Positions 1 through 8,413 of a stretch of 10,805 bases of DNA are shown here, piece by piece. The stretch's first letter is position 1, and every line of letters starts with the position of its first letter. This stretch comes from Spirochaetales bacterium (GTDB lineage Bacteria; Spirochaetota; Spirochaetia; ARS1246), in assembly GCA_018644745.1 (NCBI GenBank), contig JABGPX010000456.1, positions 1 to 10,805 of the forward strand. Direction: 5' to 3'. The notes beneath the pieces were generated by a model. That model had not been told where the DNA came from and did not search any database. It worked only from the letters and a program-made list of their open reading frames with translations. The position numbers and the translations under genes are program-made.

Positions 1-170
1 GAGATTTTTAGGCGGGAAAAAATCGCGCTGAATTGCGGAGCGACGGAAATAAGAACAAAATGAAATAGAAATACCGCGCCTAATGTTACTATCCGGGTTC
101 TTTCTCCCCGGGATTTTTCTCGATAGTTCCCGATTGAAGCGAGAAATTTCTTACTGATTTTTTGCTTCAT
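1..170 (-). CDS. Probable 7TM-HD family (PgpH-like) membrane phosphodiesterase, N-terminal fragment
   Basis: An ATG at 170 (reading leftwards) opens a frame that stays open for 56 codons to the window edge, so only the N-terminus is visible. The protein begins MKQKISKKFLASIGNY, a basic segment rich in K and R, followed by a hydrophobic stretch (about residues 30-48, including LGAVFLFHFVLISV) that looks like a first membrane helix. It overlaps the end of phoH by 20 nt, and a weak AGG lies at 174-176, which suggests translational coupling. In Firmicutes the gene after phoH is pgpH/yqfF, a 7TM receptor with a cytoplasmic HD domain that hydrolyses cyclic di-AMP. A short basic N-terminus followed by a membrane helix fits that family. 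The HD domain lies outside the window, so the identity rests on gene order and this topology. The reading frame itself is fairly secure, the name less so. Confidence 0.55.
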   Translation of the reverse strand, partial: MKQKISKKFLASIGNYREKSRGERTRIVTLGAVFLFHFVLISVAPQFSAIFSRLKI

Positions 171-1185
171 AAGCCTGTACGATTTTCTGGACGAGAGAAT
201 GCCGCACGACATCCTCGGCAGAGAATTCTACGAAAGCAATTTCCTTTATGCCCTGAAGAATCTCGCGGGCATGTAACAGCCCGGAATTGCTCTTGCTGGG
301 CAGATCGATCTGAGTAATATCGCCGGTTACAACAACCTGAGATCCCTCACCTAATCGGGTAAGAAACATCTTCATCTGTTCACGGGTGGTATTTTGCGCT
401 TCATCCAGGATGATATAACTGTCTCGTATGCTTCTCCCGCGCATATATGCCAGCGGCGCAATTTCTATGACCCGATTTTCCTCCATTCGATTAATCATAT
501 CGAAGCTGACAAATGAATCCATGGCGTCATAAAGAGGACGCAGATAAGGGCTGATTTTTTGGGTAAGGTCGCCAGGGAGAAAACCAAGGCTTTCTCCTGC
601 TTCCACAACGGGGCGGGTGAGAACAAGCTTCCGTTTTTTCTTCGCGAGAACTTCCCGCAAAGCATGTGCCACTGCGAGGTAGGTTTTTCCGGTTCCCGCA
701 GGTCCGATACCAAAAACAAGATCGCTTTGGTTCATTAAATCGATATATGAAGCCTGCCGCAAAGTCCGGGGAAATACCTTCAGGCCTGAAGGAAATATTA
801 TGTGATTTTTTTTCAAAGACGAATCTGCTTTCCCATTGCGATTAAATGATTCATATAATGCTTTTATATGATCCGGTCCCGGTACTTGCCCTTCTTGTAC
901 ATGCTCCTCAAGCCCGCGAACCATGTGCTTAAAAAGAGCGTGTTTTGTCGAATCGCCGGATTCTAAAAGCAGCTCGTTCCCCCGAGATAAAACCCGGGTC
1001 TCCATGAGCTCCTCAATAGTGGTTAGGTTGCTGTCGTTGACTCCGCAAATTTCACTAAGTACACCTCGGTCTTCCAGGATAATGCTCAGCTGTTTACTCA
1101 AAAGCTCCCCTTTGCTGTCAACTTTACGCGCCGCCTTTAATTTACTGGCTATAGTGTAGCTATCAGTACCGCTGGTAGTCAACAT
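151..1185 (-). CDS. phoH: PhoH family ATPase (PhoH/YbeZ type)
   Basis: This is a cytoplasmic P-loop ATPase of the PhoH family, which is linked to RNA metabolism and is often found beside ybeY. The Walker A motif GPAGTGKT is at residues 161-168 and Walker B with YIILDEAQN at 257-265. The sensor-like VVVTGD is at 285-289 and the late arginine (DVVRHS) near 329. The region around residues 38-75 (from LEDRGVLSEI to NELLLESG) matches the usual small N-terminal domain. At 344 residues it is slightly longer than the typical 310-330 because of a 30-35 residue Ser/Lys-rich leader. The ATG at 1185 is chosen because AGGAGA lies just upstream. A TTG at codon 29 could be an alternative start. It lies 7 nt after the lptD stop codon and overlaps the next gene by 20 nt, so it is very likely in the same operon. 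The family assignment is firm; the cellular substrate is not known from the sequence. Confidence 0.96.
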   Translation of the reverse strand: MLTTSGTDSYTIASKLKAARKVDSKGELLSKQLSIILEDRGVLSEICGVNDSNLTTIEELMETRVLSRGNELLLESGDSTKHALFKHMVRGLEEHVQEGQVPGPDHIKALYESFNRNGKADSSLKKNHIIFPSGLKVFPRTLRQASYIDLMNQSDLVFGIGPAGTGKTYLAVAHALREVLAKKKRKLVLTRPVVEAGESLGFLPGDLTQKISPYLRPLYDAMDSFVSFDMINRMEENRVIEIAPLAYMRGRSIRDSYIILDEAQNTTREQMKMFLTRLGEGSQVVVTGDITQIDLPSKSNSGLLHAREILQGIKEIAFVEFSAEDVVRHSLVQKIVQAYEAKNQ

Positions 1186-1188
1186 GAC

Positions 1189-1194
1189 TCTCCT
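1189..1194 (-). promoter_or_regulatory. Shine-Dalgarno of phoH, overlapping the lptD stop codon
   Basis: AGGAGA lies 3 nt before the phoH ATG. Its first two bases are the last two of the lptD TAG stop codon. This supports the ATG start and coupling of phoH translation to lptD termination. Confidence 0.7.
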
Positions 1195-4100
1195 AAAGCG
1201 TTATTTCCCCATCTTTTGATGTAACCTTTCGCTTTATTTCCGGAATCGGCTTCCATTGGACGAAAACCGAGACCTCTGCCGCCCACTCATATTGACTTGA
1301 ACCCTCGGATTCAACAAGATCAGGATTGCCGGTATATTCCACATTCAAGTTCCAATCAGGCATTTCGTGAACCAAGCTCACAGTTATATTTTCTAAATTA
1401 TACACTGAATTCTCGCGATCCGATCGGCTGAAAAAATTAAACGATCGTGCGATATCCCCAATTGGATTCAGCCAGGACTTGCCAAGTTCAGCGGCAAGGT
1501 TCGGAATGTAAAGGTAGCTGGATTTGTTCACCGAGCGCGAGGAAATTGTCAGGTTAAGAAATTCCGCAATTCCCAATGAGAAATTAAAACCGAAATCCAT
1601 ATTACTGTCTGTAGCTCTGATAAGGTTTATTCGCCAGGCAGAATCGATCGATCCGCTGAGTCTGATTCTATCCTTCCAGAACCTCTGCTCATCCAAGGCG
1701 AATGAAAAACCTGAAATAAACTGGGTGACACGGAACTCAGATACGGTGCCTGCTTCCCAGCCCTGGCCGGGAAAAAAAGTGTAACCGACTGTATCTGCTG
1801 CCAAAAGCCGGGAAGTGAACCACCAGAGTTTTAAGCCGGTTGTGCTTTCCCTGGCTTTTTCCGATACAAAATCGTAGGTGAATGATTGGGTAAGATCAAT
1901 ATTGCCGTCGAAAGCGCTGAAGGAAAGACTGCTGCGATTAGTAGAAAACCTTAAGTCTTCGATATCATATGTGAGGACATTTTCAATCAAGTTCCGCTCA
2001 AGAAAAATGAATTTCTCGGACCATACAAGAGGATCACCTTTCCACGCCTTAGTACCTAACTCATCAACTTTGCTTGCGCCGCCGGAAATAGTCGAGGTAA
2101 CCGGACCGGTTTCTGAGGCGACCTTAAAGGTAACCGCTAGATCGACTGGCGGAAGAGAGGAACTAAAGGAGAACTCCTGCCTTCCAATCAGCGGCAAATA
2201 GATGAAATTCATCCCTATGTTATGCGCGGTTATGATTTCTTTATCCCACTCGAGTGACTTTTCAAGAAATGAAAGACTCGCTGCATCGTAAGTGAGTTGA
2301 TAGAGCGTCGAGGTCAGCGAATACTGTATTGCCGTCTGGGAAAGAGGGCGAACCTCGAGAAATGGCGAAAGGGTCAATGCCGCTGTATTGTTTAGTTTAA
2401 AAAAACTGCTTTGCTTGTCCTGAGTTAACAAATTTTCCCAGTTCGGCGTGACCTCTGCAGTACTCCCGAAATGCTTCTTTAAAGAACTCGAAATACCAAG
2501 CGTTTCGCGAATCCCGAGTAGAGAACCGAATGGATTGCTTACATACTGAACCGAGCCATTGGCCCGGGTGCTGAATATTGAGTATTGTCTCGAGAAATCG
2601 ATATCTTCGGGGCGTTGCCATTCTGAGGAAGCGAGCCGGCTGTCAATCGTAAGATCCGGCACGAGGGAATAGCTCAATGAATGGCGTGTTTCCGCCCTTC
2701 CCGCGGGCCTTCCGACAGGAAGATCTCTCTGCAGGTCCGGCACGATTACGGTTGCCTTTTCTTCCTCGGCGCTTTCCGTACTCTCCTCGTCGGTGCCTTG
2801 TTCCCACGGAGGTCGAATGTCTATCTCCTCGTTTTCACCCTTCTCGCCCTTAAGCTCCACCGCATCCGCGGATTTAGGAAATGGCAGAATGGTACCGGAA
2901 ATTCGGCCCGCAAGAGAAGGAAGGACATAGCTCTCCGGCGCATAGAACTCACGTTCCGGATATTGGAATTCACTCTGACCGATCACCCCGGGAAGATCCC
3001 CTGCCGGTAATGATTTTGCACGCCAACTCATAGAAAGACTAATTCTGTTTAGTGTAACTGTCTGAATAAATGGTTTCAGGTCTGGCAGCTGCGGATTCAA
3101 ATTGCCGGTAAGATTCCAGGAAAAGCGGTCGGTTTTTCTTGCGGATACCGTGCTCGTTTTAGTCTCATCGTCGTCATCCTCAATACCAATGAGAGACGCC
3201 CAATCAATCTGTTCCTTTCTGTCATAAAAATCTCTGGTAAACCAGGGATCGGAATATAAAGGTAATACTGCTTTGAGCGACAAAGGACTGAAATCAAAAT
3301 TCCCGGCAAGATCGAGCCCGAAACGAAACGGTAGGTCGACTCCGAGAAAGTTTGACCGGTTCCATCTACTTGAATAGGTTCCGTTTTCGTCTCTGAGAAG
3401 ATAGGTATAGGAATCCTCTTCTTTGAAAACATCGCGGCTCAGGGCCAGCCCCGCGCTGAAGTCAAAAGAATCTACAAGGGCTTCTCCTTTCAAACTTCCC
3501 GTTACCGCTGCGTATAAACCCAATCTGGAATACGCATCAAAAAGAATCTTGATGTAATCGGTGCTTTCCGAGGCGACTTCGTCAGAGTTGTCTTTTCTAA
3601 TTTTTTCCAGGTAAATGCCTTTTCTCTCGGTCTGGTAATTTTCAGCCGAATCATCAGTAACCTGCAAAAATGAAAGGGTGCTGCTTTTTTTTTCCCGTTG
3701 ACCGATTAGGTAAGTCGTCGTCTGCAAGTAATATCCTTCAATATCACGATAACCGGTCGCTGGATGAAATGTTAATTCATTCCCGGGATGAAAAAAGAAA
3801 GGAAAATAAAAGACCGGAATCCTTCCAATAAATAGAACCGCGTTGCTTAAAGCCCACTCATTTGGACCTAGAACGAGAATCTTTCCCGCATCAATGTGAT
3901 AGAAGGGATCATCAGGAATTGAGGAAGTGATCGTTCCCCCGTTCAAGATCACGGTATCGTCAGCGAGCCTATATATCGTTTTGCCGGTATAATAGAATGT
4001 GAGTTCCTGCTCCTGTACCGATCGCTTCGCGGTGGATGTACCCTGGATAAAAATTCCTCGCCAGTCATCTAGGTTGATGGTTAAACTATCTCCGGTAAAA

Positions 4101-4591
4101 GTTTCGGCTTTCTCAGGCTGGGTCAATGTATATGTCAGATTTCCAGATGCCGTTATCGAATTAAGAGACTCGTTGTAAATAATCCTATCGGCAACAATCT
4201 GATGGATAGTATTAGCGTCCCCGTCATCCATTACCAGAACTACATTTCCAAGCAACTGAAGGTATTGCTCGTTTTTGATCTCTTCGTCGAAGTACTTTGT
4301 TCTATCCGCGGATTCAATGGTGATGCCGTTGCCCGAGTTCTCAGATTCAGGCTCGGAGGTGCCGGAGATTCCATAAAATGATTCTATACGGCTCTGTAGT
4401 TCGCTTCTTCCTCCTCGCGCCGAGAGACCTAACTGCTCGCACCAGGCGGTGAGCTCAAAATAAGTCGCTGTGCGTATATCCAGGGCGAGAGTTCTTTCAG
4501 CAAGATCCTCTTCGGTTTCGGTCAACTCCTGGGGGTAAATGGACATAGCCGATACCATACATATCAGCACCAGGATTATGATGGATCTCAC
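1193..4591 (-). CDS. lptD: LptD/OstA-like outer-membrane assembly protein with N-terminal SAP-like motif
   Basis: This is a 1132-residue exported protein, predicted to be an outer-membrane barrel that inserts glycolipid into the outer leaflet (LptD family). Start: GTG at 4591, with AAAGG 7 nt upstream. The next Met (residue 12) would destroy the signal peptide. Residues 2-20 form a signal sequence (IIILVLICMVSA core). Residues 38-74 resemble a SAP motif (ELTAWCEQLGL then GGRSELQSRI). Residues about 90-245 form an OstA/LptA-like beta-jellyroll (LGNVVL, ITASGNLTY, VILNGGTITSS). These are followed by the hallmark linker YHIDAGKILVLG (231-242) and RIPVFYFPFFFHPG (257-270) leading into the barrel. 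An acidic, probably disordered insert lies near residues 578-613. The protein ends in a polar tail after a likely last strand (VSVFVQWK) and lacks a terminal aromatic residue. The typical proteobacterial LptD cysteine pairs are not evident. Family assignment is good; the cargo is uncertain because many spirochaetes lack classical LPS. Confidence 0.88.
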   Translation of the reverse strand: MRSIIILVLICMVSAMSIYPQELTETEEDLAERTLALDIRTATYFELTAWCEQLGLSARGGRSELQSRIESFYGISGTSEPESENSGNGITIESADRTKYFDEEIKNEQYLQLLGNVVLVMDDGDANTIHQIVADRIIYNESLNSITASGNLTYTLTQPEKAETFTGDSLTINLDDWRGIFIQGTSTAKRSVQEQELTFYYTGKTIYRLADDTVILNGGTITSSIPDDPFYHIDAGKILVLGPNEWALSNAVLFIGRIPVFYFPFFFHPGNELTFHPATGYRDIEGYYLQTTTYLIGQREKKSSTLSFLQVTDDSAENYQTERKGIYLEKIRKDNSDEVASESTDYIKILFDAYSRLGLYAAVTGSLKGEALVDSFDFSAGLALSRDVFKEEDSYTYLLRDENGTYSSRWNRSNFLGVDLPFRFGLDLAGNFDFSPLSLKAVLPLYSDPWFTRDFYDRKEQIDWASLIGIEDDDDETKTSTVSARKTDRFSWNLTGNLNPQLPDLKPFIQTVTLNRISLSMSWRAKSLPAGDLPGVIGQSEFQYPEREFYAPESYVLPSLAGRISGTILPFPKSADAVELKGEKGENEEIDIRPPWEQGTDEESTESAEEEKATVIVPDLQRDLPVGRPAGRAETRHSLSYSLVPDLTIDSRLASSEWQRPEDIDFSRQYSIFSTRANGSVQYVSNPFGSLLGIRETLGISSSLKKHFGSTAEVTPNWENLLTQDKQSSFFKLNNTAALTLSPFLEVRPLSQTAIQYSLTSTLYQLTYDAASLSFLEKSLEWDKEIITAHNIGMNFIYLPLIGRQEFSFSSSLPPVDLAVTFKVASETGPVTSTISGGASKVDELGTKAWKGDPLVWSEKFIFLERNLIENVLTYDIEDLRFSTNRSSLSFSAFDGNIDLTQSFTYDFVSEKARESTTGLKLWWFTSRLLAADTVGYTFFPGQGWEAGTVSEFRVTQFISGFSFALDEQRFWKDRIRLSGSIDSAWRINLIRATDSNMDFGFNFSLGIAEFLNLTISSRSVNKSSYLYIPNLAAELGKSWLNPIGDIARSFNFFSRSDRENSVYNLENITVSLVHEMPDWNLNVEYTGNPDLVESEGSSQYEWAAEVSVFVQWKPIPEIKRKVTSKDGEITL

Positions 4592-4594
4592 AAA

Positions 4595-7417
4595 TCAGCC
4601 TTTGAGTACCGTCTTGAGATATTGTCCCGTAAAGGACCCGGAGGTGGCGGCCACTTCTTCCGGCGTTCCGCACACTATTACTTCGCCGCCTCGATGCCCG
4701 CCTTCGGGCCCGAGATCAATTATATAATCGGCCTGTTTTAGGACGTCTAAATTGTGCTCAATGAGAGCTACCGTATTGCCTTTCTCGACAAGAATCTGAA
4801 CAACTTCCATGAGTTTCTTTACATCTTCGAAATGCAGACCGGTTGTCGGTTCATCTAAGATATAGAAGGTTTTGCCGGTACCGCGTTTAGAAAGTTCGAG
4901 GGAGAGTTTGACCCTTTGAGCCTCTCCTCCCGAAAGCGTGAGAGCAGATTGACCAAGTCTGATATAGTCGAGCCCTACCGCTTTCAAAGTACCCAGTTTC
5001 CGCTCAAGAACCGGCACCTTCGTGAAAAACTCATAAGCTTCCTCAACGGTCATTTCAAGAATATCATATATGTTTCTGCCCTTGTAGCGAACATCAAGAG
5101 TTTCTTTATTGAATCGCTTTCCTTTGCACACGTCGCAGGTAATATATACATCGGGCAAAAAATGCATTTCGATTTTGATCAGGCCGGCTCCCTGGCAATT
5201 CTCACATCTGCCGCCTTTTACATTGAAAGAAAATCTCCCTGGTTTATAACCTCTCGCTCGAGATTCCGGAAGACCGGTAAACAAATCGCGAACCGGACCA
5301 AAAAGCGCAACATATGTCGCCGGATTTGATCGTGGCGTTCTGCCAATTGCGGATTGATCAATACTGATTACTTTGTCTATCTCCTCGATACCATTTACAT
5401 CTTTATGCTCGCCCACGGGATGATGGGCGCGCCCGATGCTGTTCGACAAAACAGGATAGAGAATATCGTTGAGCAGAGTAGATTTTCCTGATCCGGATAC
5501 CCCGGTGATTGCAATAAGACACCCTAACGGGAAGTCTACATTTATGTTCTTAAGATTATGTTCCTTTGCCCCCCGAAGGCGGATCGACTTCTTCAAACCT
5601 TGGCGCCTTTCTTTTCTGTGCTCTATGGATCGTCGGCCGCTCAGGTACAGCCCGGTCAGGCTGTTCGGATTTTGTTCTATTTCATCGATTGTGCCGGAAG
5701 CTACGATTGTTCCTCCGTGGATTCCAGCTCCCGGCCCGAGATCGACGATGAAATCAGAGCTTCGCAATGTCTGCTCATCATGTTCCACAACGATGAGCGT
5801 ATTCCCGATGTCACGTAAATGGATCAATGTCTCGATAAGTCGTTGATTGTCCCTCTGATGAAGGCCGATTGTCGGTTCATCAAGAATATAGAGCACTCCG
5901 ACGAGGGAGGATCCTATTTGCGTGGCAAGTCGAATACGCTGCGCTTCACCGCCGGACAAAGTGGCTGCCCGCCGCTCGAGAGACAGATAATCGAGACCCA
6001 CATTTATCATGAATTTAAGACGGCCGGTAATTTCTTTGAGAATCTGCTGGGCGATAGTCTTTTCAGTTTCGCTTAGTTTTAGATCATTAAAGAAACTCGA
6101 TGCATCGAGAATAGACATGCGTGACGTCTGGTCGATATCCACATCATTGATGGTTACCGCCAGGCTTTCCGCACGGAGCCTTCTCCCCTGGCACACGCTG
6201 CATTCTCTCTGGGTCATGAATCCTTCGAGCCAATCTTTTACGCCCTGAGATGTTGTCTCTAGATATCGCCTCTTCAGATCGTTCAAAATACCCTTGATGG
6301 TCGACGTATATTCGAATTTGCCTGTATTCTTGCTATTAACGTAGGAGACTCTAATTTCTTTGTCACTTCCCCGCAGCATCAAATCAAGGGTCTCAGAATC
6401 CAATTTATCAAACGGGGTATCCAGGCTGAAAGAGAGACCCTCCGAGAGAGCTTCGAACCAGCTTCTCTGCCATTTAGCCTTAGGATTACTGGTGGCCACT
6501 GCTCCCTGATTGTACGACAGGCTTTTGTCGGGAATAACTAAGTCTTCATCAAACTCGAGAGTTATTCCAAGACCTGCACATTCCGGACAGGCGCCGTAAG
6601 GATTATTAAAAGAAAACAGCCGAGGCTGGAGTTCAGGAAGGCTTATACCGCAATCCGGACACGCGCTCTTTTGCGAGAAGAACTCATCTACCTCGGCCCC
6701 CTTTTCTCCGCGAACTACTATCATCTGCCCTTCTGCGGTGCCAAGCGCGGTTTCGACTGACTCGGCCAATCTGTTTCTCGATGACTCATCAAGTTTGATC
6801 CGGTCAACCACTATTTCTAAAGTATGTTTTTTCTTCTTGTCTAGGACGATGTCTTCATCAAGCATTCGAAGGACACCATCGATACGAACTCGCACAAAAC
6901 CTGCACGCCGGCCGTCATCAAGGACCTTACGATGCTCACCTTTTTTTCCTTTCAACACGGGAGCGAGGATGCTCAACCTGCTTCCCTTGGGATACCCCAT
7001 GATTGTATCGAGAATTTGATCGGTTGATTGTTCGTGGATTTCTTTCCCGCAGGATGGACAGTGAGGTACCCCAACTCTCGCGAAGAGAAGACGAAGATAG
7101 TCATAAATCTCGGTAACTGTGCCGACAGTGGACCGAGGATTCTTATGAGTAGTTTTCTGCTCGATGGAAATAGCCGGAGAGAGGCCTTCGATATAGTCAA
7201 TCTCCGGCTTGTTCATCCGGCCAAGAAACTGCCGCGCATACGCTGAAAGAGATTCGACATACCGTCTTTGCCCTTCTGCATAAATAGTATCAAAAGCAAG
7301 AGAAGACTTTCCCGAGCCGCTTAAACCTGAGATCGTAATAAGCGAATCTCGCGGCAGATCAATGTCAATATTTTTGAGGTTATGCTCGCGGGCACCTCTG
7401 ATTACAATATGATCCAT
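4595..7417 (-). CDS. uvrA: UvrABC excinuclease subunit A
   Basis: This is the DNA damage-sensing ATPase of nucleotide excision repair, which loads UvrB at lesions. At 940 residues it has the normal family length and all signature elements. The first Walker A is GLSGSGKSS (31-39), and an early CPSC pair is at 120-123 in the insertion that carries the UvrB-binding region. The first zinc module is C253-x2-C256 with C277-x2-C280. The first ABC signature is LSGGEAQR (487-494) with Walker B ILDEPT (511-516). The second Walker A is GVSGSGKST (639-647). The second zinc finger, at the DNA-binding face, is C738-x2-C741 with C761-x2-C764. The second signature is LSGGEAQR (828-835) with [10 protein letters not shown] (853-862). 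The ATG start gives the canonical N-terminus ([17 protein letters not shown]), yet no Shine-Dalgarno precedes it. It is followed 3 nt later by lptD. A palindrome in the upstream gap could be an operator. Confidence 0.99.
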   Translation of the reverse strand: MDHIVIRGAREHNLKNIDIDLPRDSLITISGLSGSGKSSLAFDTIYAEGQRRYVESLSAYARQFLGRMNKPEIDYIEGLSPAISIEQKTTHKNPRSTVGTVTEIYDYLRLLFARVGVPHCPSCGKEIHEQSTDQILDTIMGYPKGSRLSILAPVLKGKKGEHRKVLDDGRRAGFVRVRIDGVLRMLDEDIVLDKKKKHTLEIVVDRIKLDESSRNRLAESVETALGTAEGQMIVVRGEKGAEVDEFFSQKSACPDCGISLPELQPRLFSFNNPYGACPECAGLGITLEFDEDLVIPDKSLSYNQGAVATSNPKAKWQRSWFEALSEGLSFSLDTPFDKLDSETLDLMLRGSDKEIRVSYVNSKNTGKFEYTSTIKGILNDLKRRYLETTSQGVKDWLEGFMTQRECSVCQGRRLRAESLAVTINDVDIDQTSRMSILDASSFFNDLKLSETEKTIAQQILKEITGRLKFMINVGLDYLSLERRAATLSGGEAQRIRLATQIGSSLVGVLYILDEPTIGLHQRDNQRLIETLIHLRDIGNTLIVVEHDEQTLRSSDFIVDLGPGAGIHGGTIVASGTIDEIEQNPNSLTGLYLSGRRSIEHRKERRQGLKKSIRLRGAKEHNLKNINVDFPLGCLIAITGVSGSGKSTLLNDILYPVLSNSIGRAHHPVGEHKDVNGIEEIDKVISIDQSAIGRTPRSNPATYVALFGPVRDLFTGLPESRARGYKPGRFSFNVKGGRCENCQGAGLIKIEMHFLPDVYITCDVCKGKRFNKETLDVRYKGRNIYDILEMTVEEAYEFFTKVPVLERKLGTLKAVGLDYIRLGQSALTLSGGEAQRVKLSLELSKRGTGKTFYILDEPTTGLHFEDVKKLMEVVQILVEKGNTVALIEHNLDVLKQADYIIDLGPEGGHRGGEVIVCGTPEEVAATSGSFTGQYLKTVLKG
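4599..4603 (-). promoter_or_regulatory. Shine-Dalgarno supporting the GTG start of lptD
   Basis: AAAGG lies inside the last codons of uvrA, 7 nt before the GTG at 4591. No ATG in this frame gives an intact signal peptide, so this site decides the start. Confidence 0.55.
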
Positions 7418-7445
7418 GGCAAGAGAAAGGTATCGTATTCCAAGG

Positions 7446-7457
7446 GTAGATGTCTAC
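7446..7457. promoter_or_regulatory. 12-bp perfect palindrome upstream of uvrA, candidate operator
   Basis: GTAGATGTCTAC (arms GTAGA and TCTAC, 2-bp centre) is a perfect inverted repeat in the 60-nt gap between the TPR-like gene and uvrA, about 29 nt before the uvrA start. No T-run follows on either strand, so it does not look like an intrinsic terminator. It does not match the E. coli, B. subtilis or Leptospira LexA boxes as I recall them. A DNA-binding function is inference from position and symmetry only. Confidence 0.3.
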
Positions 7458-7477
7458 GAAAGAAATGCACGTTGAGT

Positions 7478-8413
7478 CTATTCAGGAAAGATTATGGCAA
7501 AATCGTCTTTAAATGGATTCTGCAGCTGTCTGGAGGCTCTAACTGACCATTGGCCGCTGCTGCTATACTCACTGACCAGACGGAAGATATCCCGCGCTCT
7601 TGCTTCTTTGATTGGTTCCTCGCTTGCGTAAAGGGTCACGGCTATCGCATAAAGCTGACCAAAGGCATCGACCTCAGAAAAGTAATCTGTAAGCTTTCGA
7701 TGCCGTAATGAATCGCTGAGCAAACTCTCGAATGTGGTAAGGCGATATTCCGGGTCCTTTGCAATGAGATGCTCAATTGCGGTAGAAAAGGTTATTACAA
7801 GACCATACGTAAGGGTTCGCAGCGCGGCCTCGTAAAAGCCGGTTGCATACTTAAACACTCCAAGTTTATGATACGCCGTTAACCCGCCGTAGTCTGAAAG
7901 GCGATACAGTTCAAGCAGTTTCGTCAGACCTTTCCCGGAGAGGGTTTCCGCGAGAAGGATTGGATCGAGTTCCAGAAAAGACGACAACTCGGATCTTTTT
8001 TCCCGATCCCGCCCAATAATCTTTTCAAGTTCTGTCGTATATGCAAGAAAATCTTTGGTGTTGAAGTAAATATTGGCCAGTTGACTGCGAATCGCATAAA
8101 TATCGTCAAGTACTTCCAGTTTTGCGGCATTCTCAATTGCCGCCAGGTATTGATTTTTCGCCAAGGTATATTCCACTTCGGCCTCGAAAACTCTTCCAAT
8201 CCAGAATTCTCCTTCCGGGAAGGTTCCGAGGATCTCTCTAGCAGCTCTAAAATAAAATAACGCCTGACCATAGTCGCCGTTATCAAATAACTGCTTACCA
8301 TGCTCGTGGAGCAGCCACCCGGGGGAGTTTTCTACGTCGACGGCAAATATATTAAAAACATTGAAAACGAGTAAAAATGTGATTAGTCCTATAGAGAATC
8401 TTTTTCCCGGCAC
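7478..8413 (-). CDS. Secreted TPR-like protein of unknown function
   Basis: I do not recognise a named family. The 311-residue product begins with a clear signal peptide: basic MPGKRF, a hydrophobic core to about residue 20, and likely cleavage after IFA at 24. No lipobox cysteine is present, so it is probably periplasmic or loosely membrane-associated rather than a lipoprotein. Residues 33-62 (HEHGKQLFDNGDYGQALFYF core) fit a tetratricopeptide repeat, and further helical pairs follow (about 65-95, 103-133, 176-205), suggesting an alpha-solenoid for protein contacts. The C-terminal third (about 225-300) is helical and charged without a motif I can name. The start is GTG at 8413: it gives the complete signal peptide, has GAGGAAG upstream, and no other start fits. 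The gene overlaps the ispG end by 25 nt, implying coupled translation. Its position before uvrA and lptD may hint at an envelope role, but that is a guess. Confidence 0.85.
   Translation of the reverse strand: MPGKRFSIGLITFLLVFNVFNIFAVDVENSPGWLLHEHGKQLFDNGDYGQALFYFRAAREILGTFPEGEFWIGRVFEAEVEYTLAKNQYLAAIENAAKLEVLDDIYAIRSQLANIYFNTKDFLAYTTELEKIIGRDREKRSELSSFLELDPILLAETLSGKGLTKLLELYRLSDYGGLTAYHKLGVFKYATGFYEAALRTLTYGLVITFSTAIEHLIAKDPEYRLTTFESLLSDSLRHRKLTDYFSEVDAFGQLYAIAVTLYASEEPIKEARARDIFRLVSEYSSSGQWSVRASRQLQNPFKDDFAIIFPE

Noticed and set aside
91..119. Inverted repeat (ATCCGGG, loop, CCCGGGAT) followed by a T-run on the plus strand, resembling an intrinsic terminator.
   Set aside because: It lies within the start of the probable pgpH gene and points along the plus strand, where there is no gene to terminate. 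The stem also needs a bulge. Most likely chance within coding sequence.
2397..3432. Further frames on both strands within the lptD gene.
   Set aside because: The LptD frame has continuous family features from signal peptide to barrel; the others have none.
4559..4591. Possible lipobox around Cys11 of the LptD-like protein.
   Set aside because: The Cys is inside the hydrophobic core with Ile before it and is too near the N-terminus for a normal lipoprotein signal; a barrel protein is not expected to be a lipoprotein.
4916..5329. A 137-codon open frame on the plus strand inside uvrA.
   Set aside because: It is antisense to the conserved second half of UvrA, has no recognisable domain and no convincing start signal; a shadow of codon bias.
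5469..5846. Plus-strand open frames inside uvrA, several in different frames over the same bases.
   Set aside because: Mutually overlapping, composition typical of antisense translation, and no family features.
7446..7457. The uvrA upstream palindrome as a terminator after the TPR-like gene.
   Set aside because: Stem of only 5 bp with a 2-nt loop and no T-run after it on either strand.
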